A DNA stretch of 64,000 bases. Source: Olleya namhaensis. GTDB lineage: Bacteria > Bacteroidota > Bacteroidia > Flavobacteriales > Flavobacteriaceae. The position numbers and the translations under genes are program-made. The notes beneath the pieces were generated by a model, which ran no database searches, was not told where the DNA came from, and was given only the letters and a program-made list of their open reading frames with translations. The stretch's first letter is position 1; each line of letters begins with the position of its first letter. This document shows positions 1 through 8,668 of this stretch, one piece after another. The stretch is from assembly GCF_900114005.1 (NCBI RefSeq), contig NZ_FORM01000002.1, positions 248,001 to 312,000 on the forward strand, read 5' to 3'.

Positions 1-72
1 GATGTTCCTGCTTTTTGGAGAGGTTATGATTATTATCCAGGTGATGAAGCTATAATTAATTTAGGACTATAA
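1..72 (+). CDS. C-terminal end of an unidentified protein (partial)
   Basis: An open frame enters from the left edge and ends at a TAA at 70-72, giving 23 residues that end in INLGL. It is rich in aromatic residues (FWRGYDYY). The gene runs convergently into the prenyl synthase gene, whose stop codon begins at the next base, so the two share no intergenic space. Too little is visible to assign a family. Calling it coding rests on the open frame and on the tight abutment only. Confidence 0.5.
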   Translation, partial: DVPAFWRGYDYYPGDEAIINLGL

Positions 73-1050
73 CTACTTTTTTCTTTCAATAACATAATTA
101 ACCATCAACTCAAGCGAATCTCTATATTCCGATTTTGGAAATCCATTTAGCAAGACTAAAGCTTCTTCTTGAAAAGATTTCATTTTTGAAACCGCATAAT
201 CCAAACCGCCATTTTGTTTTACAAAATCGATAACTTGATTGACGCGTTTTCTGTCTTTGTTGTGGTTTTTAATCGAATTGATTACCCACTTTTTATCTTT
301 TTTAGAACAGTTACTTAGAACATAAATTAAAGGTAAGGTCATTTTTTGCTCTTTAATATCTATCCCTGTAGGCTTACCAATACTTTGTGTACCATAATCA
401 AACAAGTCATCTTTAATTTGAAAAGCCATTCCGATAAGCTCTCCAAATTTACGCATACTTTCTACCTCAACAGAATTAGGCTTTACTGAGGCTGCTCCAA
501 GACTACAACATGCCGCTATAAGCGTTGCTGTTTTCTGTCTAATAATTTCGTAATAAATATCTTCTGTTATATCTAGCTTTCTTGCTTTTTCTATTTGAAG
601 TAATTCCCCTTCACTCATTTCCCTTACTGCAATAGAAATAATTTTAAGCAAATCAAAATCGTTATTATCAATAGAAAGCAACAACCCTTTAGACAACAAA
701 AAATCACCTATCAGGACAGCTATTTTATTTTTCCATAGAGCATTGATGGAGAAAAACCCACGACGTTTATTACTGTCATCTACTACATCATCATGGACTA
801 AAGTCGCAGTATGTATTAGCTCTATTACCGAGGCGCCACGATAGGTACGCTCACTTACCTCTCCGTTAGATACCATTTTAGCTACTAAAAAGACAAACAT
901 TGGACGCATTTGCTTCCCTTTACGGTTAACAATATAGTACGTTATCCTATTTAAGAGTGCTACTTTTGAAGACATAGCCAGCCTAAACTTCTTCTCAAAA
1001 AGATCCATTTCAAAAGCAATAGGCTGTTTTATCTGTTCTGTTATCTTCAA
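73..1050 (-). CDS. Polyprenyl diphosphate synthase (trans-type)
   Basis: 325 residues. It carries both aspartate-rich motifs of trans-isoprenyl diphosphate synthases: DDVVD at about 87-91 (FARM, preceded by LIHTATLVH) and KDDLFD at about 213-218 (SARM). The GKQMRP segment near residue 45 is the usual IPP-binding KxxRP-type region. The family condenses isopentenyl diphosphate units onto an allylic primer in the cytoplasm. In Flavobacteriaceae the long-chain member normally makes the menaquinone side chain, which is inferred here and would fit menG at 49.8 kb. Product chain length cannot be read from the sequence. It stands alone: the left neighbour is convergent, and 162 bp separate its start from the divergent T9SS gene. 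Confidence 0.9.
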   Translation of the reverse strand: MKITEQIKQPIAFEMDLFEKKFRLAMSSKVALLNRITYYIVNRKGKQMRPMFVFLVAKMVSNGEVSERTYRGASVIELIHTATLVHDDVVDDSNKRRGFFSINALWKNKIAVLIGDFLLSKGLLLSIDNNDFDLLKIISIAVREMSEGELLQIEKARKLDITEDIYYEIIRQKTATLIAACCSLGAASVKPNSVEVESMRKFGELIGMAFQIKDDLFDYGTQSIGKPTGIDIKEQKMTLPLIYVLSNCSKKDKKWVINSIKNHNKDRKRVNQVIDFVKQNGGLDYAVSKMKSFQEEALVLLNGFPKSEYRDSLELMVNYVIERKK

Positions 1051-1212
1051 AATTTAGATCTAATTTTTAGTGATACCAAAAATACAAATAAACTTATAGA
1101 CCCTAATATTAATAATTCGTAATTATTCTATAAAAATTATAATATTTAAAAAAAAAAATTACCTTTATGGTACTATTATTCAACTAACAATCAACGCTGT
1201 AATCTTTTACTT

Positions 1213-2376
1213 ATGAAAAAAACTACATTTTTATTTTTATTTTTATTTCTTACCACATCATTTGCATTTAGTCAAGTTTTAATTGACGAAAATTTTGATG
1301 CCGGCTTAAGCACACCAACTGGTTGGTCTAACACTGACCTTGCTAATGGTGGTGTTTGGTCTTTTGCTAATAGCGGTGAAGCTCCAGGTTTTGGGGCAGC
1401 AAACACTGTTTTATATGACGAAGGTTTCTCTGGAAGCTATCCTATTTTTGATAGTGATGCTATAGGTAATGATAGCGAACCTGAAGATGCTTATTTAGAA
1501 AGCCCAACTTTTGATGCTTCTGCATTAACTGATGTACAATTAACATTTAATCATGTTATTCGTGCTGAATTTGCTGGTAATGGTTTTGTTGAAGTGTTTG
1601 ATGGTACAGCTTGGGTACAAGTCGTATTGTTTAACAGCACAAACAATACTAGTGGAGCCAACGAACTTGATTTTGGTTTTAAATCTTATAATGTATCTGC
1701 ACAATTAGCAGGTGTAAGTAATGCAAAAGTAAGATTTAGATGGGTTGGAGATTATTCATATTTTTGGGCTTTTGATAATGTAAAAGTATTTTCTTGTACA
1801 GAAACTACTGCTCCAACTGCTGCAACTGCAACTACTCCTGCTAATGGTGCCACAAATGTTGCTATTGATGTTACAGGTACAACACCGTTAATTACTCCTT
1901 TTAATTGGACTGCTGGACCATCTGCTACCGTTTTCAACTTATCTTTAGGTACAGATACTGCAGGAACGGATATTGGTACTATAGATGGTGCTACTAATGG
2001 AAACGGCATTACTTTTAACTGGGCTTATGACACGACATACTATTGGTCTGTAGAGTCATTTAATTGCTTTGGGTCTACTGTTAGTGCTGTTTGGTCATTT
2101 ACTACAGAAGCAGACCCTGCTTTATCTGCAGCAAGCTTTGAAGCTACTACTTTTAGTCTTTATCCTAACCCAGCTAAAAGCAGTATTAGTATTAAATCTA
2201 AATCACAACTTACGTCTATTGAAATTTTTAATCAACTAGGGCAACGTGTTATGCAAGTTGAAGCTGACAGTATGATTGAAAACACAATCAATATAAATGA
2301 TTTAAAAAGCGGAATTTATTTCATGAAAATCTTTGCTGGAAATCAAGAAAAAACAATGAAATTTATTAAAGAATAA
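1213..2376 (+). CDS. Secreted T9SS cargo protein with C-terminal sorting domain
   Basis: 387 residues. Residues 1-20 are a Sec signal peptide (MKK, a Phe/Leu-rich core, then SFAFSQ). Residues ~22-195 resemble the beta-sandwich 'choice-of-anchor'/cleaved-adhesin type (NFDAG...GWSN at the start, WAFDNVKVF at the end). Residues ~200-300 look like a fibronectin-III-like module (TPANGATNV...YYWSV...VWSFTT). The last ~75 residues (FSLYPNPAKSSISIKS...GIYFMKI...KFIKE) are a classic type A T9SS sorting domain. The protein is therefore expected to cross the outer membrane through the type IX system and end up on the surface or released. Its ligand or activity is unknown. A strong terminator follows the gene. 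Confidence 0.9.
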   Translation: MKKTTFLFLFLFLTTSFAFSQVLIDENFDAGLSTPTGWSNTDLANGGVWSFANSGEAPGFGAANTVLYDEGFSGSYPIFDSDAIGNDSEPEDAYLESPTFDASALTDVQLTFNHVIRAEFAGNGFVEVFDGTAWVQVVLFNSTNNTSGANELDFGFKSYNVSAQLAGVSNAKVRFRWVGDYSYFWAFDNVKVFSCTETTAPTAATATTPANGATNVAIDVTGTTPLITPFNWTAGPSATVFNLSLGTDTAGTDIGTIDGATNGNGITFNWAYDTTYYWSVESFNCFGSTVSAVWSFTTEADPALSAASFEATTFSLYPNPAKSSISIKSKSQLTSIEIFNQLGQRVMQVEADSMIENTININDLKSGIYFMKIFAGNQEKTMKFIKE

Positions 2377-2390
2377 ACTTTACACCAATC

Positions 2391-2430
2391 AAAAAAAGCG
2401 ACTTTCAATTAATTGAAAGTCGCTTTTTTT
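2391..2430. terminator. Bidirectional intrinsic terminator
   Basis: A perfect inverted repeat (AAAAAAGCGACTTTCAATT and its complement) with an A-run on the left and a T-run on the right lies between the convergent T9SS cargo gene and rlmN. It can terminate both. Confidence 0.9.
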
Positions 2431-2452
2431 ATGCTTATTATTTAATAATAAA

Positions 2453-3493
2453 CTATTCTTTATTAGCTAACTGTCCACATGCTGCATCAATATCCTTACC
2501 TCTACTACGTCTTACAGTTACAGTAATATTATTATCTTCTAACACGTTTTTATACATGTCTATGGCTTCTGATTTAGCTTGTTGGAACTCTCCGTCATCA
2601 ATCGGGTTATACTCTATAATATTAACCTTACTTGGTGCAAACTTACAAAACTGTACTAATGCATCTACATCCTTACGTTTATCGTTTATGCCTTCCCAAA
2701 CAACATACTCATAAGTAATACGATTCTTAGTTTTTTGGTACCAATACACCAACGCTTCTCTAAGATCTGCTAACGGGAATGTTGCATTAAATGGCATTAT
2801 GGATGTTCTTACTTCGTCAATTGCAGAGTGAAGTGATACTGCTAATTTAAACTTAACATTATCATCTGCCATTTTTTTAATCATTTTTGGCACACCTGAA
2901 GTAGAGACTACAATACGTTTTGGTGACATAGCTAAACCTTCGGGAGATGTAATTTTCTCGATAGCTTTAAGTACGTTATTATAGTTCATCAATGGTTCTC
3001 CCATCCCCATAAACACAATATTACTTAATGGTCTATCAAAGTACAATCTACTTTCTCTGTCTATGGCTACTACTTGATCATAAATCTCGTCAGGGTTAAG
3101 GTTACGCATACGTTTTAATCGTGATGTTGCGCAAAATTTACAGTCTAAACTACATCCTACTTGACTAGACACACAGGCTGTGGTTCTGGTTTTTGTTGGT
3201 ATTAAAACAGACTCGACAATTAAATCATCATGTAATCGTACTGCATTTTTTACTGTACCATCGCTACTACGCTGCATAACGTCCACTTTGATATGGTTTA
3301 TAACAAAGTTATCTTCTAACATTTGACGCGTCTCTTTAGAGAGGTTTGTCATATCCTCAAAGGTATGGGCGCCTTTGCTCCATAACCATTCGTAAACTTG
3401 ATTACCTCTAAAGGCTTTATCTCCTTCTTTTTCAAAGAATTCTCTAAGTTGCTCTTTAGTTAATGCGCGTATGTCTTTTTTCTTGATGTCCAT
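2453..3493 (-). CDS. rlmN: Dual-specificity RNA methyltransferase RlmN
   Basis: 346 residues, the usual family size. The radical-SAM motif is C114-x3-C118-x2-C121 (CSLDCKFCATSR). The second catalytic cysteine is in the C-terminal AACGQL (C339), and GMGEPLMNY is the SAM-binding glycine-rich segment. Known members methylate C2 of A2503 in 23S rRNA and of A37 in some tRNAs, using the C-terminal cysteine as a transient methyl carrier. All catalytic residues are present, so it should be active. The 239-bp upstream gap contains a dispersed repeat (3576-3670). Confidence 0.97.
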   Translation of the reverse strand: MDIKKKDIRALTKEQLREFFEKEGDKAFRGNQVYEWLWSKGAHTFEDMTNLSKETRQMLEDNFVINHIKVDVMQRSSDGTVKNAVRLHDDLIVESVLIPTKTRTTACVSSQVGCSLDCKFCATSRLKRMRNLNPDEIYDQVVAIDRESRLYFDRPLSNIVFMGMGEPLMNYNNVLKAIEKITSPEGLAMSPKRIVVSTSGVPKMIKKMADDNVKFKLAVSLHSAIDEVRTSIMPFNATFPLADLREALVYWYQKTKNRITYEYVVWEGINDKRKDVDALVQFCKFAPSKVNIIEYNPIDDGEFQQAKSEAIDMYKNVLEDNNITVTVRRSRGKDIDAACGQLANKE

Positions 3494-3575
3494 TGGATTG
3501 CAAAAATAGTGATTTTGAATGACGATTGACGACTGTTGATTTACTTTACTTTAATTTATAACAAACCTTTGGCTA

Positions 3576-3670
3576 GCGCATTAGCGATGGAGACATTTGT
3601 TGAAGCTCTTGCTTTTGCCTAATAAGCAAATGCAAAGCGACTGTCGAGAGCGCGACCCTTGGGTAATGCC
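3576..3670 (-). repeat. Dispersed intergenic element, copy 1 (diverged)
   Basis: Read on the minus strand it begins GGCATTACCCAAGGGTCGCG and ends CGCTAATGC. It has the same layout as the copies at 30421-30496 and 56192-56271: a GGCGTTACC..AAGGGTCG head, a variable middle, and a TAACGC-type tail that is the inverse of the head. It is the longest (95 bp) and most diverged copy. It lies immediately beyond the queA terminator, upstream of rlmN. Confidence 0.75.
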
Positions 3671-3675
3671 ATAAA

Positions 3676-3712
3676 AAAACCTCTTTTACTGATTACAGAC
3701 AAAAGAGGTTTT
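3676..3712 (-). terminator. Intrinsic terminator of queA
   Basis: AAAACCTCTTTT and its perfect complement AAAAGAGGTTTT flank a 13-nt loop. On the minus strand the hairpin is followed by a T-run, and it sits 21 bp beyond the queA stop codon. Confidence 0.88.
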
Positions 3713-3732
3713 AATTATTTATTTAGAAAGAA

Positions 3733-4782
3733 TTAGATGATTAACATCGCGTCTCCATAACTGTAAAATTTGTACTTTTCTTTTACTGCTTCTTCGTATG
3801 CTTTTTTCATAAAATCATGACCTGCAAAGGCAGATACCATCATCATTAATGTTGATTTTGGTGTATGAAAATTTGTGATCATGGCGTTAGCAATACTAAA
3901 ATCGTATGGAGGGAAGATAAATTTATTTGTCCATCCTTCAATTTCGTTTAACGTTCCGCTTGAAGATACTGAGCTTTCTATAGCACGCATTGCTGTTGTA
4001 CCTACTGCACAAATACGACGCTTTTCTTTTTTAGCATTATTGATAATCTCTACTGCTGGCGCTTCAATTTTAAGCTCTTCGCTATCCATTTTATGCTTTG
4101 AAAGATCTTCCACTTCAACAGGGTTAAAAGTCCCTAATCCAACGTGTAAAGTTACTTCTGCAAAGTCAACACCTTTTATCTCTAAACGCTTTAATAAATG
4201 TTTAGAAAAGTGTAATCCTGCTGTTGGAGCTGCTACTGCACCTTCCTCTTTTGCATAGATTGTTTGGTAACGTTCTTCGTCTTCCGGCTCTACCTCTCTT
4301 TTGATATATTTTGGTAATGGCGTTTCTCCTAAAAGTTGTAGTTTTTTTCTAAACTCTTCATAAGATCCATCGTATAAAAAACGTAATGTACGTCCTCTAG
4401 ATGTTGTATTATCTATTACTTCTGCAACTAACGTTTCGTCATCACCAAAGTATAATTTGTTACCAATACGTATTTTACGTGCTGGATCTACTAATACATC
4501 CCACAGACGTTGTTCTTTATTTAACTCACGTAATAAAAACACTTCAATTCTAGCTCCTGTTTTTTCTTTGTTACCAAATAAACGTGCTGGAAATACTTTG
4601 GTGTTATTAAGAATCATCACATCCTTTTCATCAAAATACTCGATCAAATCTTTAAACATTTTATGTTCAATGGTTTGCTCTTTACGGTTTAATACCATTA
4701 AACGAGACTCGTCTCTGTTTTCAGCAGGATATTCTGCTAATAATTCATCTGGTAAGTCAAAATGGAAGTGTGATAATTTCAT
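3733..4782 (-). CDS. queA: tRNA S-adenosylmethionine ribosyltransferase-isomerase QueA
   Basis: 349 residues, full length. Family signatures are visible throughout: [26 protein letters not shown] at the N terminus, [26 protein letters not shown], and THVGLGTF-like [11 protein letters not shown]. The enzyme transfers and isomerises the ribosyl group of SAM to preQ1 in tRNA, giving epoxyqueuosine at the wobble position. No other queuosine genes are nearby. It is monocistronic, with its own terminator at 3676-3712; an 86-bp gap precedes it, downstream of aroA. Confidence 0.96.
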   Translation of the reverse strand: MKLSHFHFDLPDELLAEYPAENRDESRLMVLNRKEQTIEHKMFKDLIEYFDEKDVMILNNTKVFPARLFGNKEKTGARIEVFLLRELNKEQRLWDVLVDPARKIRIGNKLYFGDDETLVAEVIDNTTSRGRTLRFLYDGSYEEFRKKLQLLGETPLPKYIKREVEPEDEERYQTIYAKEEGAVAAPTAGLHFSKHLLKRLEIKGVDFAEVTLHVGLGTFNPVEVEDLSKHKMDSEELKIEAPAVEIINNAKKEKRRICAVGTTAMRAIESSVSSSGTLNEIEGWTNKFIFPPYDFSIANAMITNFHTPKSTLMMMVSAFAGHDFMKKAYEEAVKEKYKFYSYGDAMLII

Positions 4783-4868
4783 TTATTAATATAGTTGTTA
4801 AGTTAACAAGACTGCAAATATACAATCTGGAGATAGGCCTTGTCAAGTAAATGGGCAATTATTATTTA

Positions 4869-6101
4869 TTAAACGCTAAAAATGAACCCTAAAGCAGCCA
4901 AATCGTCCCAAAACGTTGGGTAAGATTTTGATACTACTTTTGAATCTTCAATAATTATTGGCACTTTTAAGGCCAATGGTGCAAATGCCATAGCCATTCT
5001 GTGGTCATTATATGTTGCTATTGTAATATTTTGCTGTCTATTAGTTACTTTTTTTAATGTCAAACTGTTATCTGTAATAGCGACTTGACCTCCTAATTTT
5101 TCGATTTCGGTTTTTAAGGCTACTAAACGGTCGGTTTCTTTAATTTTTAAAGTATGTAATCCTGTTAAATGACACTCTAATCCTAAACCAAATGCGGTTA
5201 CCGAAATAGTTTGTGCAATATCTGGCGCGTTTTTTAAATCGAAATTAATTTGAGTATCCAAAGTAACTTCTTCCACTTTTTGAAGCGTAACACTATTGTC
5301 TTTAAATGTTGTTGTCACACCAAAAGACTTGTAAATTGTCGCTAAAGCGGAATCACCTTGCAGGCTATTTTGTTTGTAAGAAGACAACGTAATACTTGTC
5401 CCAATAGCAGACATAGCAGCAATACTATAAAAATACGACGCTGATGACCAATCACTTTCTACGGTTAACTGTTGTGCATTAACTTCTGATTGTTTTTTAG
5501 GTGCTATAGTAATTAGATTGCCTTCAAATTTAGTTTTTACACCAATCTCTTCTAACAAACTAAGTGTCATTTTAATATACGGTACAGATGTAATTTCTCC
5601 GTCAAGTGTTAGCTCTATTCCGTTTTCTAATTTTGGAGCAATTAATAGTAAGGCAGAAATATATTGACTACTAACATTTGCTTTTAGCGTTACCTTATTT
5701 TTAGTAAGCTTTTTTCCTTTGATTAATAATGGCGGAAATCCTTGATTTTCTTTATAACTTATATCTGCGCCTAATTGATTTAATGCATCTACAAGAATTG
5801 CTATCGGACGCTCCTTCATGCGTTTAGAACCCGTCAACTCAATATCCCTACCGTCTTGCGTAGAAAAATATGCGGTTAAAAAACGCATCGCTGTCCCTGC
5901 ATGATGTATATCTATAATGTTGTCCCGTGATGCCAATGCTTTTGACATTAACACAGAGTCATCACTATTTGACACATTAGTTATTTTTATTTCTGGATAT
6001 AAGGCTTGTAACAACAATAATCTATTAGACTCGCTTTTTGAACCTGTTATTTGGATAGTAGAAGCTTTATGTATTGTTGATTTATTAAGGTGTAAATTCA
6101 T
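4869..6101 (-). CDS. aroA: 3-phosphoshikimate 1-carboxyvinyltransferase (EPSP synthase)
   Basis: 410 residues, slightly shorter than the ~427 of E. coli AroA. Recognisable family segments are GSKSESNRLLLLQAL (phosphate-binding N terminus), HHAGTAMRFLTAY (residues 67-78), the LKIKETDRLVALKTEIEKLG segment and YNDHRMAMAFA near the C terminus. It catalyses the shikimate-pathway step joining PEP to shikimate-3-phosphate, feeding chorismate to the aromatic operon at 14.8-18.7 kb. In the AGTAMRP loop the residue corresponding to Pro101 of E. coli is Phe (F74), and the Asn before AGT is His. I believe such changes are common in Bacteroidetes, but have not checked this. Confidence 0.95.
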   Translation of the reverse strand: MNLHLNKSTIHKASTIQITGSKSESNRLLLLQALYPEIKITNVSNSDDSVLMSKALASRDNIIDIHHAGTAMRFLTAYFSTQDGRDIELTGSKRMKERPIAILVDALNQLGADISYKENQGFPPLLIKGKKLTKNKVTLKANVSSQYISALLLIAPKLENGIELTLDGEITSVPYIKMTLSLLEEIGVKTKFEGNLITIAPKKQSEVNAQQLTVESDWSSASYFYSIAAMSAIGTSITLSSYKQNSLQGDSALATIYKSFGVTTTFKDNSVTLQKVEEVTLDTQINFDLKNAPDIAQTISVTAFGLGLECHLTGLHTLKIKETDRLVALKTEIEKLGGQVAITDNSLTLKKVTNRQQNITIATYNDHRMAMAFAPLALKVPIIIEDSKVVSKSYPTFWDDLAALGFIFSV

Positions 6102-6114
6102 GTAAATACTAACT

Positions 6115-6131
6115 TTTTGCTTACGCAGAAA
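6115..6131. repeat. Short palindromic element (TTTCTGCGTAAGCAAAA type)
   Basis: This imperfect palindrome lies in the 40-bp gap between aroA and the pyrophosphohydrolase gene. It resembles the TTTCCGCG..AAGCG elements at 20712, 20748, 33216 and 26311 and probably belongs to one family of small flavobacterial repeats. Confidence 0.45.
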
Positions 6132-6141
6132 TGACTAAACT

Positions 6142-6468
6142 TTATTTTAATTTTTGATTGTTGTGATGTCTATCGTGATCACGTTTTGTTTTTATATCTA
6201 ACTTTTTATCAAATGCCTCTTGCAAATCTATTCCTGTTTGGTTTGCTAAACATAAAACTACAAACATAACGTCTGCAAGCTCTTCTCCTAAATCTTTATT
6301 TTTATCAGATTCCTTTTCGCTTTGCTCTCCGTAACGCCTTGCAATAATACGCGCAACTTCTCCAACCTCCTCTGTTAACTGAGCCATATTAGTTAACTCG
6401 TTAAAATAACGCACTCCATGGTTTTTTATCCAGTTATCTACTTCTAATTGTGCATTTTTAATATCCAT
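6142..6468 (-). CDS. MazG-like nucleotide pyrophosphohydrolase
   Basis: 108 residues, all-alpha. The MazG/dUTPase-like metal motif is visible as EEVGEVARIIARR (about 33-45) and ELADVMFVVLCLAN (about 62-75), giving the E-x2-E...E-x2-D arrangement that binds Mg2+. Small single-domain members hydrolyse (d)NTPs to the monophosphate and are thought to clear damaged nucleotides; the substrate here is unknown. Its start lies 1 bp from the stop codon of the upstream DUF3857 gene, so the two are probably co-transcribed. A functional link between them is not evident. Confidence 0.85.
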   Translation of the reverse strand: MDIKNAQLEVDNWIKNHGVRYFNELTNMAQLTEEVGEVARIIARRYGEQSEKESDKNKDLGEELADVMFVVLCLANQTGIDLQEAFDKKLDIKTKRDHDRHHNNQKLK

Positions 6469-6469
6469 T

Positions 6470-8479
6470 TTATTGTTTTTTAAGCACTATTTTCTCAGCC
6501 TTTTTATCTGTCATAATTTTATAAAACTCTTTAAAATTAGTATAATCAGACGGTAATATATAGGTGTTATTAATCTCCAAATTTACAACTATTTGAATTT
6601 TATCGCCAATTTGTTTTGTAAGATAAGAAAAAGTTAATGCATCGGTATTAAAGTTAATTGCTTCGCTTTCTGGCAAAGACTCTAATTGATAGCCTTCCGG
6701 TATGTCTATGTTAACAATATATTTATCTGAAAGCGGACACACAAAGTCTACTGGATACGCTCTAGAATCTTGTGTAAAAGGATTTTCTTCATTAGTTAAA
6801 AACAATAAAGGCGAAATGTAAAGATTACCCGCTATATCTTCTACCGCTCCATCCAAAGTAAAATTATATGATTGCATTATTGGTTTATACACGTTATTAA
6901 CGTTTTTAACTTCCAAATCTGAGACTACAAGCCCTGCATTTCCTTTTTCTATAATTTGTACTAAAGACTCATTGGTTAATCCTGCTTTATTATTTCTATA
7001 ACTAAGGGCCTGATATGCTGTCAAAGCCTTTCTTAACTTACCTTCCATTGATAAATCCGCATTGATTTGTACACTGGCAGACACAATATTCTTAGATTGC
7101 ACTGATGGGCTTAAACTAATCCAAGTCGAACTTCCATCTTCTCTAATTAATCTTCCTTGCCAATTAATCACATATTCTGGAATAATGTTAGGTTTTGTAA
7201 AACGACTAGAAGCATCCAAAAGCAACACACTATCTTGTGCCTCTACTGCGCAAATCACATAATTAAATCCTGAACGTGTTGGAAAAAGTGGCACCCCATT
7301 ATCTTTTGTACTTACTAAAACTGGATTAGCATTTACACCTGCATATCTTAGCATTGCTACCAACATCAAATTGATATCCGCTACATTTCCTGTTCCTTCT
7401 TTAAATGCTTTTTTAACCCCATTTTCGGCAATAAAACCAATGTAATCGTTAAACTTAACTTTACTTTTAACTAGGTTGAAAATTAATAGAATTTTTTCAT
7501 CATCAGAGGTTGCCTTTGCAATTGCAGCATCCACTGCCTCTTCAAAATATCTTTTTTTATTAAGTTGCCCACCAAAATCCTCATCATTATAAATTGTTTC
7601 CGTCACTCGCTCCCAACTAGTAGCCACACTTTTTATTTTTAAATCCGGACCTCTATAAAACGCGTATTCAAAAGCAATTAGTGCTCTATAATTATTCAAG
7701 TTATCTATAAACGGTTCTTCTTTTAATGCTGGAATATCTTCCATGTAAACACTTACTACATTCTCTTTAAAAGCAAGGTTTGATTCTGAAAATTTGGTAG
7801 TTGAAGTTTTAACTACGGTTCTTTGTTTTGTTAGAATTTTTTCATCACGTACTTTTTGTGATTCATTTATTTTGGGTAAAAAAGAAGATTTTGGATTGAC
7901 TACCTTATTATAATTATAAAATTCAGGAGTTATAATATCTACTTCAATTTGATTGATAGGAATTTGATACTGCAAAACAACATCTTCTATACTTAAGAAA
8001 GGTGACTTTATTGAGTATTCAAACTCTATTACACACCCTTCACTTAATCCTGGCATAGTAAAAGTACAAGACGTATAATATTTACTTGTTCTTTTCTCAA
8101 AAATATTCTCATTTCTAAGCTTGTCTTTTTGTATCTCGCCATCTACAAGCGTATAAGTATACCCTTTTAGTCCTTCAATTTTTTGTTGACTAGTATTACT
8201 AACATCATACAAGCTTATCTTTTTTATGGCCCAATCATAGCCTTCCTTATTGTATATCTTTATACGCTCATGATATCTTGTCTCTTGCGTAAAACCGTCT
8301 TCATTATTAAAAGGAAAACTAGTATATTGTTTTTTAAACAACACTACTGCATTTGCCTCAGGATGATTTGGGTGACTGGTTTCTTTTAATTCTTCTTTAC
8401 TGATTTTTCCAAATTTAAAATTTTGTGATTGTCCTACAACGGACATAAACATAAACGCAAGGATGATTAATTTTTTCAT
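6470..8479 (-). CDS. Secreted DUF3857/transglutaminase-fold protein, catalytically dead (paralog 1)
   Basis: 669 residues with a signal peptide (MKKLIILAFMFMSVVGQSQ). Residues ~60-250 match the DUF3857 type and ~320-425 a transglutaminase-like fold. Compared with the intact relative at 10683-12587, the catalytic GYGDCKGL is replaced by GTGNVADI (the Cys position is V366) and the His of GNHAIL is Tyr (FNYVI, Y407); only the Asp position is kept (LLLDAS). I infer a non-enzymatic, perhaps substrate-binding or structural, periplasmic protein. It is about the same length as, and collinear with, the neighbour at 8669-10678. The first ~55 codons of the two genes are almost identical in DNA, while the rest has diverged widely. 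Confidence 0.85.
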   Translation of the reverse strand: MKKLIILAFMFMSVVGQSQNFKFGKISKEELKETSHPNHPEANAVVLFKKQYTSFPFNNEDGFTQETRYHERIKIYNKEGYDWAIKKISLYDVSNTSQQKIEGLKGYTYTLVDGEIQKDKLRNENIFEKRTSKYYTSCTFTMPGLSEGCVIEFEYSIKSPFLSIEDVVLQYQIPINQIEVDIITPEFYNYNKVVNPKSSFLPKINESQKVRDEKILTKQRTVVKTSTTKFSESNLAFKENVVSVYMEDIPALKEEPFIDNLNNYRALIAFEYAFYRGPDLKIKSVATSWERVTETIYNDEDFGGQLNKKRYFEEAVDAAIAKATSDDEKILLIFNLVKSKVKFNDYIGFIAENGVKKAFKEGTGNVADINLMLVAMLRYAGVNANPVLVSTKDNGVPLFPTRSGFNYVICAVEAQDSVLLLDASSRFTKPNIIPEYVINWQGRLIREDGSSTWISLSPSVQSKNIVSASVQINADLSMEGKLRKALTAYQALSYRNNKAGLTNESLVQIIEKGNAGLVVSDLEVKNVNNVYKPIMQSYNFTLDGAVEDIAGNLYISPLLFLTNEENPFTQDSRAYPVDFVCPLSDKYIVNIDIPEGYQLESLPESEAINFNTDALTFSYLTKQIGDKIQIVVNLEINNTYILPSDYTNFKEFYKIMTDKKAEKIVLKKQ

Positions 8480-8483
8480 TTAT

Positions 8484-8598
8484 TTAGTTAGTAGTGGTTA
8501 ATACTATTTTTGATTTATCGTGTTTAATAATAGCGAATCTAAATTTTCTAAAAGCACTATAATCTTCTTTAGAAAACTGCCCTTTATTTATAATAATT
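8484..8598 (-). pseudogene. Duplicated 3' fragment of the DUF3857 transglutaminase gene
   Basis: On the minus strand this 115-bp stretch encodes the last ~38 codons of the gene at 10683-12587 (INKGQFSKEDYSAFRKFR...KIVLTTTN, stop), still in frame, with only a handful of base changes. It has no start and no upstream body: sequence similarity stops abruptly at about 8598, and 8599-8668 is unrelated. It is the left-over end of a tandem duplication unit that carried the 3' end of the upstream gene together with the following paralog. Confidence 0.9.
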
Positions 8599-8668
8599 AT
8601 GACACCTAAAGACTATTAATAGGTTTTTTGATGATGTCTACTTAAAACAATCAATGACAACGTCAGTC

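Noticed and set aside
1752-2009. An 85-codon open frame on the minus strand inside the T9SS cargo gene
   Set aside because: Low-complexity Val/Ala/Pro composition mirroring the Thr/Ala-rich plus-strand protein; the other antisense frames in conserved genes were discarded for the same reason.
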